From NCBI RefSeq assembly GCF_014205275.1, contig NZ_JACHND010000001.1:1240001-1304000 (forward strand): 64,000 nucleotides of DNA, given 5' to 3'. Below are positions 37,242-46,660 of the stretch, in pieces. A program made the translations under genes and the position numbers. Position 1 is the stretch's first letter. Each line of letters starts with the position of its first letter. Source of the DNA: Sphaerisporangium siamense. GTDB taxonomy: Bacteria > Actinomycetota > Actinomycetes > Streptosporangiales > Streptosporangiaceae. Below the pieces are notes generated by a model. It did not search any database. It saw only the letters and a program-made list of their open reading frames with translations, and had not been told where the DNA came from.

Positions 37242-37940
37242 ATGACCCACGTGTCCACACCGCCCATCCGCCGCCGCCTCGCCGAGGCCGCCGTCGCGCT
37301 GTTCGACGAGAACGGCTACGACGCGACCACGGTCGACGACATCGCGGCCCGCGCGGGGGTGAGCCGCAGCACGTTCTTCCGCCACTACCGCTCGAAGGAC
37401 GACGCGATCTTCCCCGACCACGACGCGCTGCTGGCCAGGATCGACGCCCGGCTGCGCGCCTCCACCGCCGAGACCGCGATCGTGGCCATCACCGACGCCG
37501 TCCGCATCGTGCTCGCCCACTACGTCGACGACGCCGACGTCTCGCTGCGCCGCTACCGCCTCGTCCGCAGGGTGCCCGCGCTGCGCGACCGCGAGATCTC
37601 CAGCGTGGCCCGCTACCAGCGGCTGTTCCGCGAGTTCGTCGGCGCGTGGCTCGGCGCGTCCCCCGACGCGGACCTGCGCGCCGAACTCATGGCCGCCTCC
37701 GTCGTCGCCGCCCACAACCAGGTGCTGCGCGGCTGGCTGCGCGCCGGCGGCACCTACGACCCCTCCGCCCCCCTCGACCACGCCCTCGGCTACGTCATCG
37801 CCACCTTCCGCCACCTGGAACAACCCCAGGACAAGGGGGACGAGATCGTCGTCGCCGCCTTCCCCCGCTCCGCCACCCCCCAGGCCGTGATGTCCGCCGT
37901 CCGGCGACACCTGGAGTCCGGCGGAGGCAGCCCCTCCTGA
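37242..37940 (+). CDS. TetR-family regulator of the propionyl-CoA operon
   Basis: 232 residues. The helix-turn-helix lies at about residues 20-55: LFDENGYDATTVDDIAARAGVSRSTFFRHYRSKDD (given in two parts here only by its ends). The C-terminal domain is helical with no ligand motif I recognise. Start ATG at 37242 with a weak GGAAG site; GTG at 37251 is an alternative. Divergent from the carboxylase-mutase operon and the likely binder of the ACTGAGTA repeat. Confidence 0.87.
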   Translation: MTHVSTPPIRRRLAEAAVALFDENGYDATTVDDIAARAGVSRSTFFRHYRSKDDAIFPDHDALLARIDARLRASTAETAIVAITDAVRIVLAHYVDDADVSLRRYRLVRRVPALRDREISSVARYQRLFREFVGAWLGASPDADLRAELMAASVVAAHNQVLRGWLRAGGTYDPSAPLDHALGYVIATFRHLEQPQDKGDEIVVAAFPRSATPQAVMSAVRRHLESGGGSPS

Positions 37941-37967
37941 GCCGTCGCCGCGCGTCCCGGCGGAGCG

Positions 37968-39083
37968 TCAGGGAAGCTCGATCGCGTTCTTGACGCGGTC
38001 CACCGGGCTTTCGCCGTCGGGGTCCTCTTCCATGTGCTTGCGGTTCTCTTCGACGAGGGACTGGTTGAGGGTGACGAAGGGGCGCATGCGGGACTCGTAG
38101 GCGGCGAAGGCGGTCTCGTGGTCGGACCTCGCCAGCTCGGCGGCGAGGACGTAGGCGCCGATCAGAGCCAGGCTCGTTCCCTGGCCGGACAGCGGGGACG
38201 CGCAGTAGCCGGCGTCGCCGAGCAGCGTCACCCGGCCGGACGACCAGCGGTCCATGCGGACCTGGGCCATCGAGTCGAAGTAGAAGTCCGGGGCGTCCCA
38301 CATCGCCTTGAGCAGCCGGGGCACCTCCCAGCGGGCCCGCGCGCAGCGGTCGGCGACCAGCCGCTTCTGCGCCTCGACGTCACGGTGGTCGTACGCGATC
38401 GGGTCGGGGGACTCGAAGCCCAGGTTGACGCGCAGCTCGGTGTTGCCGCGCACCGGGTAGACGGCCCCGCCCACCGACCCGTCGTTGAACCAGGTCTGCC
38501 AGTCCTCCAGGCCGAGGTAGTTGTCCGTCGAGAAGATCGACACGTACATCCCGAGGTGGTGGACGAACTCGCGTTCGGGGCCGAAGGCGAGCCTGCGCAC
38601 GGCCGAGTGCAGGCCGTCCGCGCCGACCACCAGGTCGAAGGCGCGCGGCGCCGACCGCTCGAAGGTGACGCGCACGCCGTGCCCGTCCTGGTCGAGCGTG
38701 GCGATGGAGTCGCCGAAGACGTACTCGACGTCGTCGCGCGTCCTGTCGTGGATGAGGCGGCTCAGGTCCTCGCGGAGCAGCTCCACGTCGTCGCCGCCGA
38801 GCCGGCCGCTGGACAGCGCCATCTCGGTGGACCGCCACAGCTCGTTGCCGTCGCCGTCGAGCATGGACATGCCCTTCATGTGGGTGCGGTGGCGGCGCAC
38901 GTCGGCGAGGATCCCAATGCGGTCGGCGACCGTGAGCGCGGCGCCGCGCACGTCGATCGCCTGGCCGCCGGCACGCGCGGCGGGGGCGCGCTCGACCACG
39001 GTGACGGCGAAGCCGTGCCGGCGGAGCAGGTAGGCGAGGGCGGGGCCGGCGACGCTCGCGCCGGAGATCAGCACTGAAGTCAT
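37968..39083 (-). CDS. FAD-dependent monooxygenase (PHBH/TetX-like)
   Basis: 371 residues of the flavoprotein hydroxylase group. The N-terminal dinucleotide motif is SGASVAGPALAYLL, a DG motif is VVGADGLHSAVRRLA near residue 155, and the second FAD motif is VTLLGDAGYCASPLSGQGTS near residue 280. Such enzymes hydroxylate aromatic or antibiotic substrates using NAD(P)H and oxygen. Divergent from the hybrid GntR-TetR regulator, which may control it. Substrate not determinable. Confidence 0.9.
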   Translation of the reverse strand: MTSVLISGASVAGPALAYLLRRHGFAVTVVERAPAARAGGQAIDVRGAALTVADRIGILADVRRHRTHMKGMSMLDGDGNELWRSTEMALSSGRLGGDDVELLREDLSRLIHDRTRDDVEYVFGDSIATLDQDGHGVRVTFERSAPRAFDLVVGADGLHSAVRRLAFGPEREFVHHLGMYVSIFSTDNYLGLEDWQTWFNDGSVGGAVYPVRGNTELRVNLGFESPDPIAYDHRDVEAQKRLVADRCARARWEVPRLLKAMWDAPDFYFDSMAQVRMDRWSSGRVTLLGDAGYCASPLSGQGTSLALIGAYVLAAELARSDHETAFAAYESRMRPFVTLNQSLVEENRKHMEEDPDGESPVDRVKNAIELP

Positions 39084-39118
39084 GGCTCATTGGTATTCCA
39101 GGCGGTGTTCACCCACCC

Positions 39119-39172
39119 AACTGTGCTAGAACAGTTTCCGCTCCTCCCGCCGCAATCTGTACTAGGACAGTT
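39119..39172. promoter_or_regulatory. Tandem operators, CTGTNCTAGNACAG
   Basis: AACTGT-GCTAGA-ACAGTT at 39119-39136 is a perfect inverted repeat. ATCTGT-ACTAGG-ACAGTT at 39155-39172 is a near copy, 36 bp further. The second ends three bases before the GTG of the hybrid regulator, so it probably overlaps its promoter and start. CTGTnCTAGnACAG palindromes suit a GntR-type winged helix. Confidence 0.65.
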
Positions 39173-39175
39173 CTC

Positions 39176-40159
39176 GTGGACCATCCCTACCTGCGCATCG
39201 CGGACGAGCTCCGGCGGCGCATCAGGACCGGCGAGCTCGTGCCCGGCGACAAGGCTCCCTCCACCCGCGCGCTCGCCCGCGACTTCCAGGTGGCGGCGGC
39301 CACGGCGGTGCGGGCGCTCGCCGTGCTCAAGGACGAGGGCCTGCTGGAGGCGAGGCCGAGGTCGGGCACCGTGGTGGCGGCGACGCTCGGCAGGCCGCGG
39401 CGGCGCGCCGGAGGGACGGAGCTGACCCGGGAACGGATCGTACGCGAGGCGATCGCGACCGCGGACGCCGAAGGGCTCGGCGCGGTGACCATCCGCGCGG
39501 TGGCCGCCCGGCTCGGCGTCCCGCCCGCGGCCATCTACCGGCACGTGCGGGGCAGGGACGAGCTGGTCAGGACCATGGCGGACCTGGCCTACAGCGAGGA
39601 ACGCTACACGGCAGGCCCGCTCGGCAGGCGCGAGCGGCTGGAGACGGTGGCGCGGACGCTGTGGCGGACCTACCGGCGGCATCCGTGGCTGCCCCATCTG
39701 ACCCCTCTCAGCCGCCCCCTCCCGCTGCCGGGCCTGCTCAGGCACGGCGAGCAGATGCTGCGCGCGCTGGACGGCCTCGGCCTGCCCCCGGCGGCCATGC
39801 TGTCCATCGAGGTGCTGATCTACGGGTACGTGCAGGGCTTCGCCGTGCACCTGGAACGGGAGACCCAGGCGATGGCCGCCACCGGGCTGTCCGGCGACCA
39901 GTGGATGGACACCCAGGAGCGGGCGATGAACGCCCTCATCGCCTCCGGCCGGGCCCCCTTGTTCACCGGCCTCATGAGACGTCTCGACACGAACGGCTAC
40001 GACTTCGACCTCGACGAGCTGTTCGAGTTCGGCCTCCGGACGCTCCTCGACGGCCTGGCCGTCGGGGACGACGGGATCGGATCCGCCGGCATGCCGCCGG
40101 GAGCCCCGCCCTCGGTCAGGCCACCCGCCAGCGGGCCGCGTCGGACTCCTTCAGGGTGA
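39176..40159 (+). CDS. Hybrid GntR-TetR transcriptional regulator
   Basis: 327 residues with two DNA-binding modules. Residues 1-70 are a GntR-type winged helix (LRIADELRRRIRTGELVPGD, TAVRALAVLKDEGLLEARP), and residues about 80-130 a TetR-type helix-turn-helix (REAIATADAEGLGAVTIRAV, RLGVPPAAIYRHVRGRDEL) followed by a helical TetR C-terminal domain. This fusion is known in actinobacteria. It lies beside two copies of a CTGTnCTAGnACAG palindrome and divergent from the FAD monooxygenase. Its 3' end overlaps the enolase-family gene by 44 bp. Confidence 0.88.
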   Translation: MDHPYLRIADELRRRIRTGELVPGDKAPSTRALARDFQVAAATAVRALAVLKDEGLLEARPRSGTVVAATLGRPRRRAGGTELTRERIVREAIATADAEGLGAVTIRAVAARLGVPPAAIYRHVRGRDELVRTMADLAYSEERYTAGPLGRRERLETVARTLWRTYRRHPWLPHLTPLSRPLPLPGLLRHGEQMLRALDGLGLPPAAMLSIEVLIYGYVQGFAVHLERETQAMAATGLSGDQWMDTQERAMNALIASGRAPLFTGLMRRLDTNGYDFDLDELFEFGLRTLLDGLAVGDDGIGSAGMPPGAPPSVRPPASGPRRTPSG

Positions 40160-41201
40160 GCCCGTTGCCGGGGTCGCCGGACGGCACGCGCACCTCGCCG
40201 CCGTCCGGCGAGCCGGTCCCGTCGAACAGCATGGTCTCGACGCGCACGTGATCGTGGAACCATTCCAGGTGGCGCAGGTTCGGGACGGCGGCGGCGACGG
40301 CGAGGTGCTGGTGCGGGGCGCAGTGGCCCGACACGTCCAGGCCGTGGGCGGCGGCCACGGCGGCGGCGCGCAGGAACTCGCTGATCCCGCCGCAGCGGGT
40401 CACGTCGATCTGCTGGCAGTCCACGAACGGGGCCATGCGCCCGAAATAGGTGAGGTCGTAGCCGTACTCCCCGGCGGCCACGTCGGCGTCCACCGCGTCG
40501 CGGACCACGCCGAGGCCCTCCAGGTCGTCGGACGAGACCGGTTCCTCGAACCACCGGACGTCCAGGTCGGCGGCGCGTTCCATCACGCGGACGGCCTGCT
40601 TGCGCGTGTAGCCGCCGTTGGCGTCCACGAACAGCTCGGCCCGGTCGCCGATGGTCCGGCGGGCGTCGGCCATCCGCCGCAGGTCCCGTCCTGACGCCCG
40701 TCCCCACGACTGCGCGATCTTGATCTTCACGCGGGGGATGCCCTGCTCGATGGCCCAGTGGGCCAGCTGGCGGTGCTGCCGCTCCTCGTCGTAGGTCGTG
40801 AACCCGCCGCTGCCGTAGACGGGCACGGCCGGGCGCGCCGTGCCGAGGAGGCTCGCCAGCGGCAGGCCGTGGCGGCGCGCCTTGAGGTCCCACAGGGCGC
40901 AGTCGGCCGCGGACAGCGCCATCCCCGCGACGCCGGGACGGCCGGCGTTGCGCACCTGCCGCGCCATCGCCGTCCACGCGCCGGGAACGTCGTCGGGGTC
41001 CAGCGCGCCGACCGCCGGCGCCAGCAGCTCGGCCACGACCGCGGCCGTCGCGGCGGGCCCGTACGTCCAGCCGAAACCCGTGACGGGGCCGTCGGCGGCG
41101 TGGACGATCACGATGGTCGTGCTCGACCAGGCGAAGGTGCCGTCCGCCTCGGGGTCGTCCGTGGGGATCCGGTACGCGCGCGCGGCCAGGTCGATCGCCA
41201 T
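40116..41201 (-). CDS. Enolase superfamily enzyme (mandelate racemase subgroup)
   Basis: 361 residues. Catalytic candidates: K159 and K161 in VKIKIA, metal ligands D193, E219 and E245 (FVDANGG, WFEEPV, AGEYG), and D266 with a histidine pair in GHCAPHQH (H293, H297). These match acid-sugar dehydratases and racemases. It starts two bases after the dehydrogenase stop, so it is the last gene of the operon with the FAD/Fe-S enzyme and pyruvate oxidase. An aldonic or sugar-acid dehydratase role fits that context but is unproven. Confidence 0.9.
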   Translation of the reverse strand: MAIDLAARAYRIPTDDPEADGTFAWSSTTIVIVHAADGPVTGFGWTYGPAATAAVVAELLAPAVGALDPDDVPGAWTAMARQVRNAGRPGVAGMALSAADCALWDLKARRHGLPLASLLGTARPAVPVYGSGGFTTYDEERQHRQLAHWAIEQGIPRVKIKIAQSWGRASGRDLRRMADARRTIGDRAELFVDANGGYTRKQAVRVMERAADLDVRWFEEPVSSDDLEGLGVVRDAVDADVAAGEYGYDLTYFGRMAPFVDCQQIDVTRCGGISEFLRAAAVAAAHGLDVSGHCAPHQHLAVAAAVPNLRHLEWFHDHVRVETMLFDGTGSPDGGEVRVPSGDPGNGLTLKESDAARWRVA

Positions 41202-41202
41202 G

Positions 41203-44200
41203 TCATCCCCGCAGGACGCGCCTCGCTCCGAGCGCGAGCCCCGCGAGGAGCACCGCCGCCACGCCCGCGGACGCGCAGGCGCGCACCGCCAGGGACGGGC
41301 GCCTCGGCCATGTGGCGAAGGCCCCTTCCGGGCGGGGTGAGTCGCCCTGGTCGCCGCGCAGCCCGGCCCGCAGGAGCTGGGCGAGGTGGACGGCCGCGCG
41401 CCCGTCCGCGTCGCTCTGTTCGAGCTGCGTCCGGCAGCTGAACCCGTCGGCGAGGATCACGGCCGACGGGTCGGCCTCCCGGACCGCGGGCAGCAGGACC
41501 CGCTCGGCGCACGCCTCGGACACCTCGTAGTGCCCCCGCTCGAACCCGAAGTTGCCCGCCAGCCCGCAGCACCCGGAGTCCAGCACGTGGGCGTCCACGC
41601 CCGCCGCGCGCAGCAGCGCCTCGTCGGCGTCGTGCTTGAGGATCGCGTGCTGGTGGCAGTGCACCTGGACGAGCGCCGACCGGGGCACCTTTGGAGGCCG
41701 CCACCCCGGGGTGTGGTCGCGCAGCAGCTCGGCCAGGGTCACCGTCTGCCGGCTCAGCCGCCGGACGTCCTCGTCGTCGGGGAACAGCTCCGTCGCGTCG
41801 CCGCGGAGGACGGCCGCGCAGCTCGGCTCCAGCGCGACCACCCGCAGTCCGGCCTGGATCGCGGGTCTCAGCTCGGCGACGGTGCGGCGCAGCACCCGCT
41901 TGGCGGTGGCGAGCTGGCCGGTGGAGATCCAGGTCAGGCCGCAGCAGACGGCCGCGCGCGGCACCCGGACGCGCCACCCGGCCGACTCCAGAACCTCGAC
42001 GGCGGCGTCGGCGACGTCGGTGTGGAAGTGGTTGGTGAAGGTGTCCGGCCACAGCAGCACCTCGCCGCGTGTCCCATCGCCTCCCGGCCGACGGCGGGCG
42101 AACCGGTCCTGGAAGGTCCGCGGCGCGAACAGCGGCGGCTCGCGCCGCCGGTCGACGCCCGCGGCGGCCTTCGCGAGCCGGCCGAGCAGCGGGGCGTGGG
42201 CGAGGACGTTGACCACGCGCGGGGCGCGGGAGGCGAGTACGGCCCAGACGGGCAGCCATCCCATGGAGTAGTGGGCGCGGGGCCGCAGGCGTCCCGCGAA
42301 GTGGTGGGACAGGAACTCGGCCTTGTAGGTGGCCATGTCGACGTTGACCGGGCAGTCGGACTTGCACCCCTTGCAGGCCAGGCACAGGTCGAGCGCCTCG
42401 TGCACGGCCTTCGACCGCCAGCCCTCCGTCACCGCGCCGCCGCGCGCGGACCCGTCCAGCATCTCGAACAGCAGCCGGGCCCGGCCGCGGGTGGAGTGCT
42501 CCTCGGCGCGGGTGACCATGTACGAGGGGCACATGACGCCGCCGTGCTCGCGGCGGCACCGCCCCACCCCCACGCAGCGCAGCACGGCGCGCCCGAAGCT
42601 GCCCTCGTCGTCGGGGTACTTGAAGTGGGTCGCCACGTCGCCGTGGTTGTAGTCGGCGCCCAGGCGCAGGAACCCGTCCAGGGGGTAGGGCTTCACCACC
42701 TTGCCGGGGTTCATCCGGTCGTCGGGGTCGAAGATCGCCTTGAACCGGCCGAAGGCGTGCACCAGTTCGTCGCCGAACATCTTGGACAGCAGTTCGCCGC
42801 GGGCCTGCCCGTCGCCGTGCTCGCCGGACAGGGAGCCGCCGTAGGAGACGACGAGGTCGGCGGCCTCCTCCATGAAGGAGCGGAACCCGGCCACGCCGGC
42901 GGCGGTGGTCAGCGCGAACGGGATCCGGGTGTGCACGCAGCCCTGCCCGAAGTGGCCGTAGAGCGAGGCCTGTCGCAGGCCGTACCTCTCGTAGAGGCCC
43001 TGTAGGTCGCGCAGGTAGTCGCCGAGCCGGTCCGGCGCGACGGCCGAGTCCTCCCACCCGGGCCAGGTGTCGGGGAGCCCGGGGACGCGCGCGGTGGCGC
43101 CGAGCCCGGACTCCCGGATGAGCCACATCTCCTCTTCGAGCCGTTCGTCGTCGAAGTACCCGACGCCGGGGCCGCCCCGGCTCTTGCCGAGGTCGCGCAG
43201 CATCGCGTCGGCGGCCCGGTCGGCGTCGTCCTTGTCCTCGCCGCCCATCTGCACCAGCAGCCACGCGCCACCCGCGGGGAGTTTGGACACGGCCTCGGAA
43301 TTGAGGTGCTTCATGCGCTCGAAGTGGATGAGCTTGTCGTCGACGCCCTCCAGCGCGACGGGCTTGTGCGGAAGGATCGCCGGGACGGCGTCCGCCGCCG
43401 CCGCGATGTCGGGATAGGCGATGTAGATCATCGTGCGCGCCTTGACGACGGGCACGAGCGCCAGCCTGGCCCGCAGGACGACCACGAGGGTCCCTTCGGA
43501 GCCGACCAGGGCCCGGCCGACGTTGAAGCGGCGTTCCGGCAGCAGGCTGTCGAGGTTGTAGCCGGAGACGCGCCGCGGGATGTCCGGATAGCCCGTGCGG
43601 ATCCGCTCCAGGTGGGCGTCGCGCAGCTCGCGCAGCCGCGCGTAGATCTCCGCCCGGCGGCCCCCCTGCCGCCGGATCGCCGCGTACTCCTCCTCGCCGG
43701 TCTCGCCGACCCACATGCGGGTGCCGTCGTAGAGCAGCACCTCCATCTCGACGAGGTTGTCCACGACCTTGCCGGTCCGCTGGGCCGTGGAGCCGCACGA
43801 GTTGTTGCCGATCATCCCGCCGATCGTGCAGTGGTCGTGCGTGGCGGGCCTCGGGCCGAACTCCAGCCCGTACCCGGCGAGCCGCGCGTTGAGCGTGTCC
43901 AGGACGATGCCCGGTTCGACCAGGCAGGTCCTGGCCTCGGCGTCGACGTCCAGCAGCCGGTGGCAGTACTTGGACCAGTCCAGCACGACCGCGGTGTTGG
44001 TGCACTCCCCCGCCAGGCTGGTCCCTCCGCCGCGGGACAGCAGCGGCGCCCCGTGCCGCCGGCAGACCGCCACCGCCGCGACGGCCGCCTCGACGGTGCG
44101 GGGGCACACCACCCCGAGGGGGATCTGCCGGTAGTTGGACGCGTCGGTGGAGTAGGCGCCGCGCATGGTGGCGTCGAACCGCACCTCGCCGTGCACGGCC

Positions 44201-44298
44201 GCCTCCAGGTCGCGCCGCAGCGCCGCCACGTCGACCGGGGCCGCGGGCTCGGGACGGCGTCCGGTCAGGCCCGGAGGGCGCTGGGTGACGGCGCTCAC
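41203..44298 (-). CDS. FAD-linked and Fe-S oxidoreductase (D-lactate/D-2-hydroxyglutarate dehydrogenase type)
   Basis: Large fused flavoprotein of 1031 residues. N-terminal FAD domain (VCPRTVEAAVAA, LLSRGGGTSLAG), FAD-oxidase C domain with GEHGDG, then Fe-S motifs CVGVGRCRREHGGVMCP and CLACKGCKSDCPV near residues 640-700, and a CCG domain near the C-terminus with CCGL and CCGLAG. A C-terminal hydrophobic segment may anchor it to the membrane. YdiJ-type enzymes of this size oxidise D-2-hydroxyacids. Start GTG overlaps the pyruvate oxidase stop (GTGA). Confidence 0.9.
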   Translation of the reverse strand: MSAVTQRPPGLTGRRPEPAAPVDVAALRRDLEAAVHGEVRFDATMRGAYSTDASNYRQIPLGVVCPRTVEAAVAAVAVCRRHGAPLLSRGGGTSLAGECTNTAVVLDWSKYCHRLLDVDAEARTCLVEPGIVLDTLNARLAGYGLEFGPRPATHDHCTIGGMIGNNSCGSTAQRTGKVVDNLVEMEVLLYDGTRMWVGETGEEEYAAIRRQGGRRAEIYARLRELRDAHLERIRTGYPDIPRRVSGYNLDSLLPERRFNVGRALVGSEGTLVVVLRARLALVPVVKARTMIYIAYPDIAAAADAVPAILPHKPVALEGVDDKLIHFERMKHLNSEAVSKLPAGGAWLLVQMGGEDKDDADRAADAMLRDLGKSRGGPGVGYFDDERLEEEMWLIRESGLGATARVPGLPDTWPGWEDSAVAPDRLGDYLRDLQGLYERYGLRQASLYGHFGQGCVHTRIPFALTTAAGVAGFRSFMEEAADLVVSYGGSLSGEHGDGQARGELLSKMFGDELVHAFGRFKAIFDPDDRMNPGKVVKPYPLDGFLRLGADYNHGDVATHFKYPDDEGSFGRAVLRCVGVGRCRREHGGVMCPSYMVTRAEEHSTRGRARLLFEMLDGSARGGAVTEGWRSKAVHEALDLCLACKGCKSDCPVNVDMATYKAEFLSHHFAGRLRPRAHYSMGWLPVWAVLASRAPRVVNVLAHAPLLGRLAKAAAGVDRRREPPLFAPRTFQDRFARRRPGGDGTRGEVLLWPDTFTNHFHTDVADAAVEVLESAGWRVRVPRAAVCCGLTWISTGQLATAKRVLRRTVAELRPAIQAGLRVVALEPSCAAVLRGDATELFPDDEDVRRLSRQTVTLAELLRDHTPGWRPPKVPRSALVQVHCHQHAILKHDADEALLRAAGVDAHVLDSGCCGLAGNFGFERGHYEVSEACAERVLLPAVREADPSAVILADGFSCRTQLEQSDADGRAAVHLAQLLRAGLRGDQGDSPRPEGAFATWPRRPSLAVRACASAGVAAVLLAGLALGARRVLRG

Positions 44299-46061
44299 GA
44301 CCGCAGCTCGCTGATCTTGTCGCGCGCGACCGTGGCGAGGATGGCGGCCTTGTGCGGCTGGCCGCGCAGGAACGCCTCGGTGAACGCCTTGGCCTGCTCG
44401 TACTTGACCTTGCCCGGCATCGGCGGCTCGTTCGGGTTCACGTCGCAGTCCACCAGCGCGGGTCCCGGGTGGGCGAACGCCCGCCGGATCGCGTCCGGCA
44501 GGTCCCCCGGCTCCTTCACCTTGGCGCCGAACGCCCCGCACCCGCGTGCCCAGGACGAGAAGTCGGCCTCCGGCTGCCGGTGGCGCACGGCGTACTCGGG
44601 ATAGCCGAGGATGATCTGCTCCCAGAGGATCTGCCCGTAGGAGTTGTTGTTGTTGATCACGACCTTGATGGGCAGCTCGTGCCGTACGGCGGTCAGGAAG
44701 TCGGCCATCAGCATCGCGAACCCGCCGTCGCCGACGAACGCGACGACCTGCCGGCCGGGGAAGGCGTGCTGGATGCCGATCGCGTACGGCAGTCCCGGGG
44801 CCATGGTGGCGAGGTTGCCCGACAGGTAGAACTCCCGGCCGCCGCGTATCGTCCAGTGCCGCGCCGCCCACGTGGCGATGGTCCCGGAGTCGCAGGTGAG
44901 AACGGCGTCGTCGCCGGCGGCCTCGTCCACGCACGAGATGAGGTACTGCGGGGCGATGGGGTTACGTGACGGGTTCTGCAGCGCCTTCATGTCCGCCCGC
45001 CAGGCGTCCATCTTGCGCTGGTACTTGGTCAGGAACGACCGGTCGGAGGCGGGTTCCAGCATGGGCAGGAGCTGCTGGAGCGCCAGCTTGGCGTCCGCGG
45101 CGACCGGCGCCTCGGTGGGCCGTCTCATGCCGACCAGGCTGGGCTCGTCGTCGATCTGCACCACGCGCGCCTGGCCGTCGGGCGGCAGGTACTTCCCGTA
45201 CGGGAACGAGGTCCCGACCATGAGCAGGGTGTCGCATTCCTCCATGAGTTCCTCGCTGGGCGCGGTGCCCAGCAGGCCGAGGCCGCCCGTGGTCAGCGGG
45301 TGGTCGTCCGGCACCACGAGCTTGCCGGGGAGGGTCTTCACGATGGGGCTGGCCAGCCGCTCCGCCACCGCCAGCACCTCCCCGCGCGCGTGCCGGGCGC
45401 CGACGCCGACGAGCATCGCGACGCGCTCGCCCGCTCCGAGCACCTCCGCCGCCCGCGCCAGGTCCTCCTCGGCCGGCCGCAGCGGCGGCCGCGAGTAGGT
45501 GGGCACGCTGTTCGGCGGGCTGCCGGGCCCGACGTGCCGGTACGGGTCCTCGGTGACGGCCGCGACCTGGACGTCGTTGGGGAAGGTCAGGTGGGCCACC
45601 GTGCGCCGCGACAGCGCGGTCCGCACGGCCAGGTCGACCACCCCGGGAAGCTGCTGCGGGTTGGTGATCATCAGGTTGTAGGCCGCGACGTCCTGGTAGA
45701 GCCGGTCGAGGTGGACCTCCTGCTGGTAGTGCGTGCCGAGGACCGACGTCTCCTGCATCCCGGTCAGCGCCAGGACGGGCACGTGGTCGAGCTTGGCGTC
45801 GTACAGGCCGTTGAGCAGGTGGATGGCTCCGGGGCCTGAGGTGGCGGCGCACACGCCGAGCCTGCCGGTCGCCTTGGCGTAGCCGGTCGCCATGAAGGCG
45901 GCCGCCTCCTCGTGGTGCACGAGCACGAACCGGAGCTTGTCGCGGTGGCGGCGGAAGCCCTCCATCAGGCCGTTGATGCCGTCGCCGGGCAGACCGAAGA
46001 TCGTGTCGACTCCCCAGGCCACCAGGCGCCTGGCCAGGCTCTCTCCGACGATTTCCTTCAC
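44295..46061 (-). CDS. poxB: Thiamine-dependent pyruvate oxidase/dehydrogenase (PoxB-like)
   Basis: 588 residues from GTG at 46061, which has a well-placed GGAGG. The three acetolactate-synthase-type domains are clear: HHEEAAAFMATGYAKATG near residue 50 (TPP glutamate), the central FAD-type region with VGVGARHARGEVL, and GDGGFAMLMADFLTAVRHELPI with N-N-N near residue 440. It would decarboxylate pyruvate to acetate, passing electrons to quinone. Start GTG overlaps the small membrane protein stop. No C-terminal lipid-binding tail can be judged by eye. Confidence 0.9.
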   Translation of the reverse strand: MKEIVGESLARRLVAWGVDTIFGLPGDGINGLMEGFRRHRDKLRFVLVHHEEAAAFMATGYAKATGRLGVCAATSGPGAIHLLNGLYDAKLDHVPVLALTGMQETSVLGTHYQQEVHLDRLYQDVAAYNLMITNPQQLPGVVDLAVRTALSRRTVAHLTFPNDVQVAAVTEDPYRHVGPGSPPNSVPTYSRPPLRPAEEDLARAAEVLGAGERVAMLVGVGARHARGEVLAVAERLASPIVKTLPGKLVVPDDHPLTTGGLGLLGTAPSEELMEECDTLLMVGTSFPYGKYLPPDGQARVVQIDDEPSLVGMRRPTEAPVAADAKLALQQLLPMLEPASDRSFLTKYQRKMDAWRADMKALQNPSRNPIAPQYLISCVDEAAGDDAVLTCDSGTIATWAARHWTIRGGREFYLSGNLATMAPGLPYAIGIQHAFPGRQVVAFVGDGGFAMLMADFLTAVRHELPIKVVINNNNSYGQILWEQIILGYPEYAVRHRQPEADFSSWARGCGAFGAKVKEPGDLPDAIRRAFAHPGPALVDCDVNPNEPPMPGKVKYEQAKAFTEAFLRGQPHKAAILATVARDKISELRS

Positions 46062-46309
46062 GCTCGGCCTCCAAGGGTCCGTTCCCCGGCCGCGACGGGA
46101 CGGCGGGACGCCGTCCGGCGCGCGCGACGCCGGCCGAGCACGTAGGCCAGCGCGATCCCGCCGCCCACGAGGGAGTTCCTGGGCGAGGCGAGGGACGACC
46201 TGAGCCGCCGCAGCCCGCCCTTGGGGTCGGCGACGGCGCCCGTGACACCGCCGATCGCCGACACCAGGGCGTCGCCGGCGTTCTTCATCCAGGTGTGCTG
46301 ATCGTTCAT
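46058..46309 (-). CDS. Small protein with one membrane segment
   Basis: 83 residues; ATG at 46309 has GGAG seven bases ahead, and it overlaps poxB by four bases. The N-terminal half is amphipathic (MKNAGDALVSAIGGVTGAVAD), then SLVGGGIALAYVLGR may be one membrane pass, and the C-terminus is basic. First gene of the poxB operon; perhaps a membrane tether for the oxidase. No family recognised. Confidence 0.65.
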   Translation of the reverse strand: MNDQHTWMKNAGDALVSAIGGVTGAVADPKGGLRRLRSSLASPRNSLVGGGIALAYVLGRRRARRTASRRPVAAGERTLGGRA

Positions 46310-46660
46310 GATGGACTCCGGCCTCGCACGTCCCCGCCGGTCGGCCGCCGGGCGGAGGAACGCGCACCCGATCCGCGATCTCTTGTCCTGTCCGCTGTCG
46401 TGCTTCGCGGTGTCCAGCGACCCATTCGGGCCGTTCCCGCGCCCGATCGCCGCAAACGGCGGTTGTGCTGGGATTACCTCATCGGGCCCCGACCCGCACG
46501 CGCGCCTGTCGCGCCCGCGCGCCCGGACGGGCCGTACCGGCCCGCGCGTTGACGTCCTCTTGACGCGGACCGTCCGCCGGTCGCGTCACGACTCGCCCTG
46601 ACTCCGGCGACAGGAAAACACGGTGCGAGAGTGTGGCCGTCCGGCGTAGCGTCGGCAGGC
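46310..46660. other. Intergenic region without a supported gene
   Basis: 351 bp between two divergent genes. A GC-rich hairpin (CGGGCC / GGCCCG, loop of five) is at 46528-46544. No convincing ORF or promoter pair seen; both flanking promoters should lie here. Confidence 0.6.

Noticed and set aside
46308-46601. A 97-residue plus-strand frame in the spacer before the DinB gene
   Set aside because: Arg/Pro/Ser-rich composition, no homology recognised and no ribosome site.
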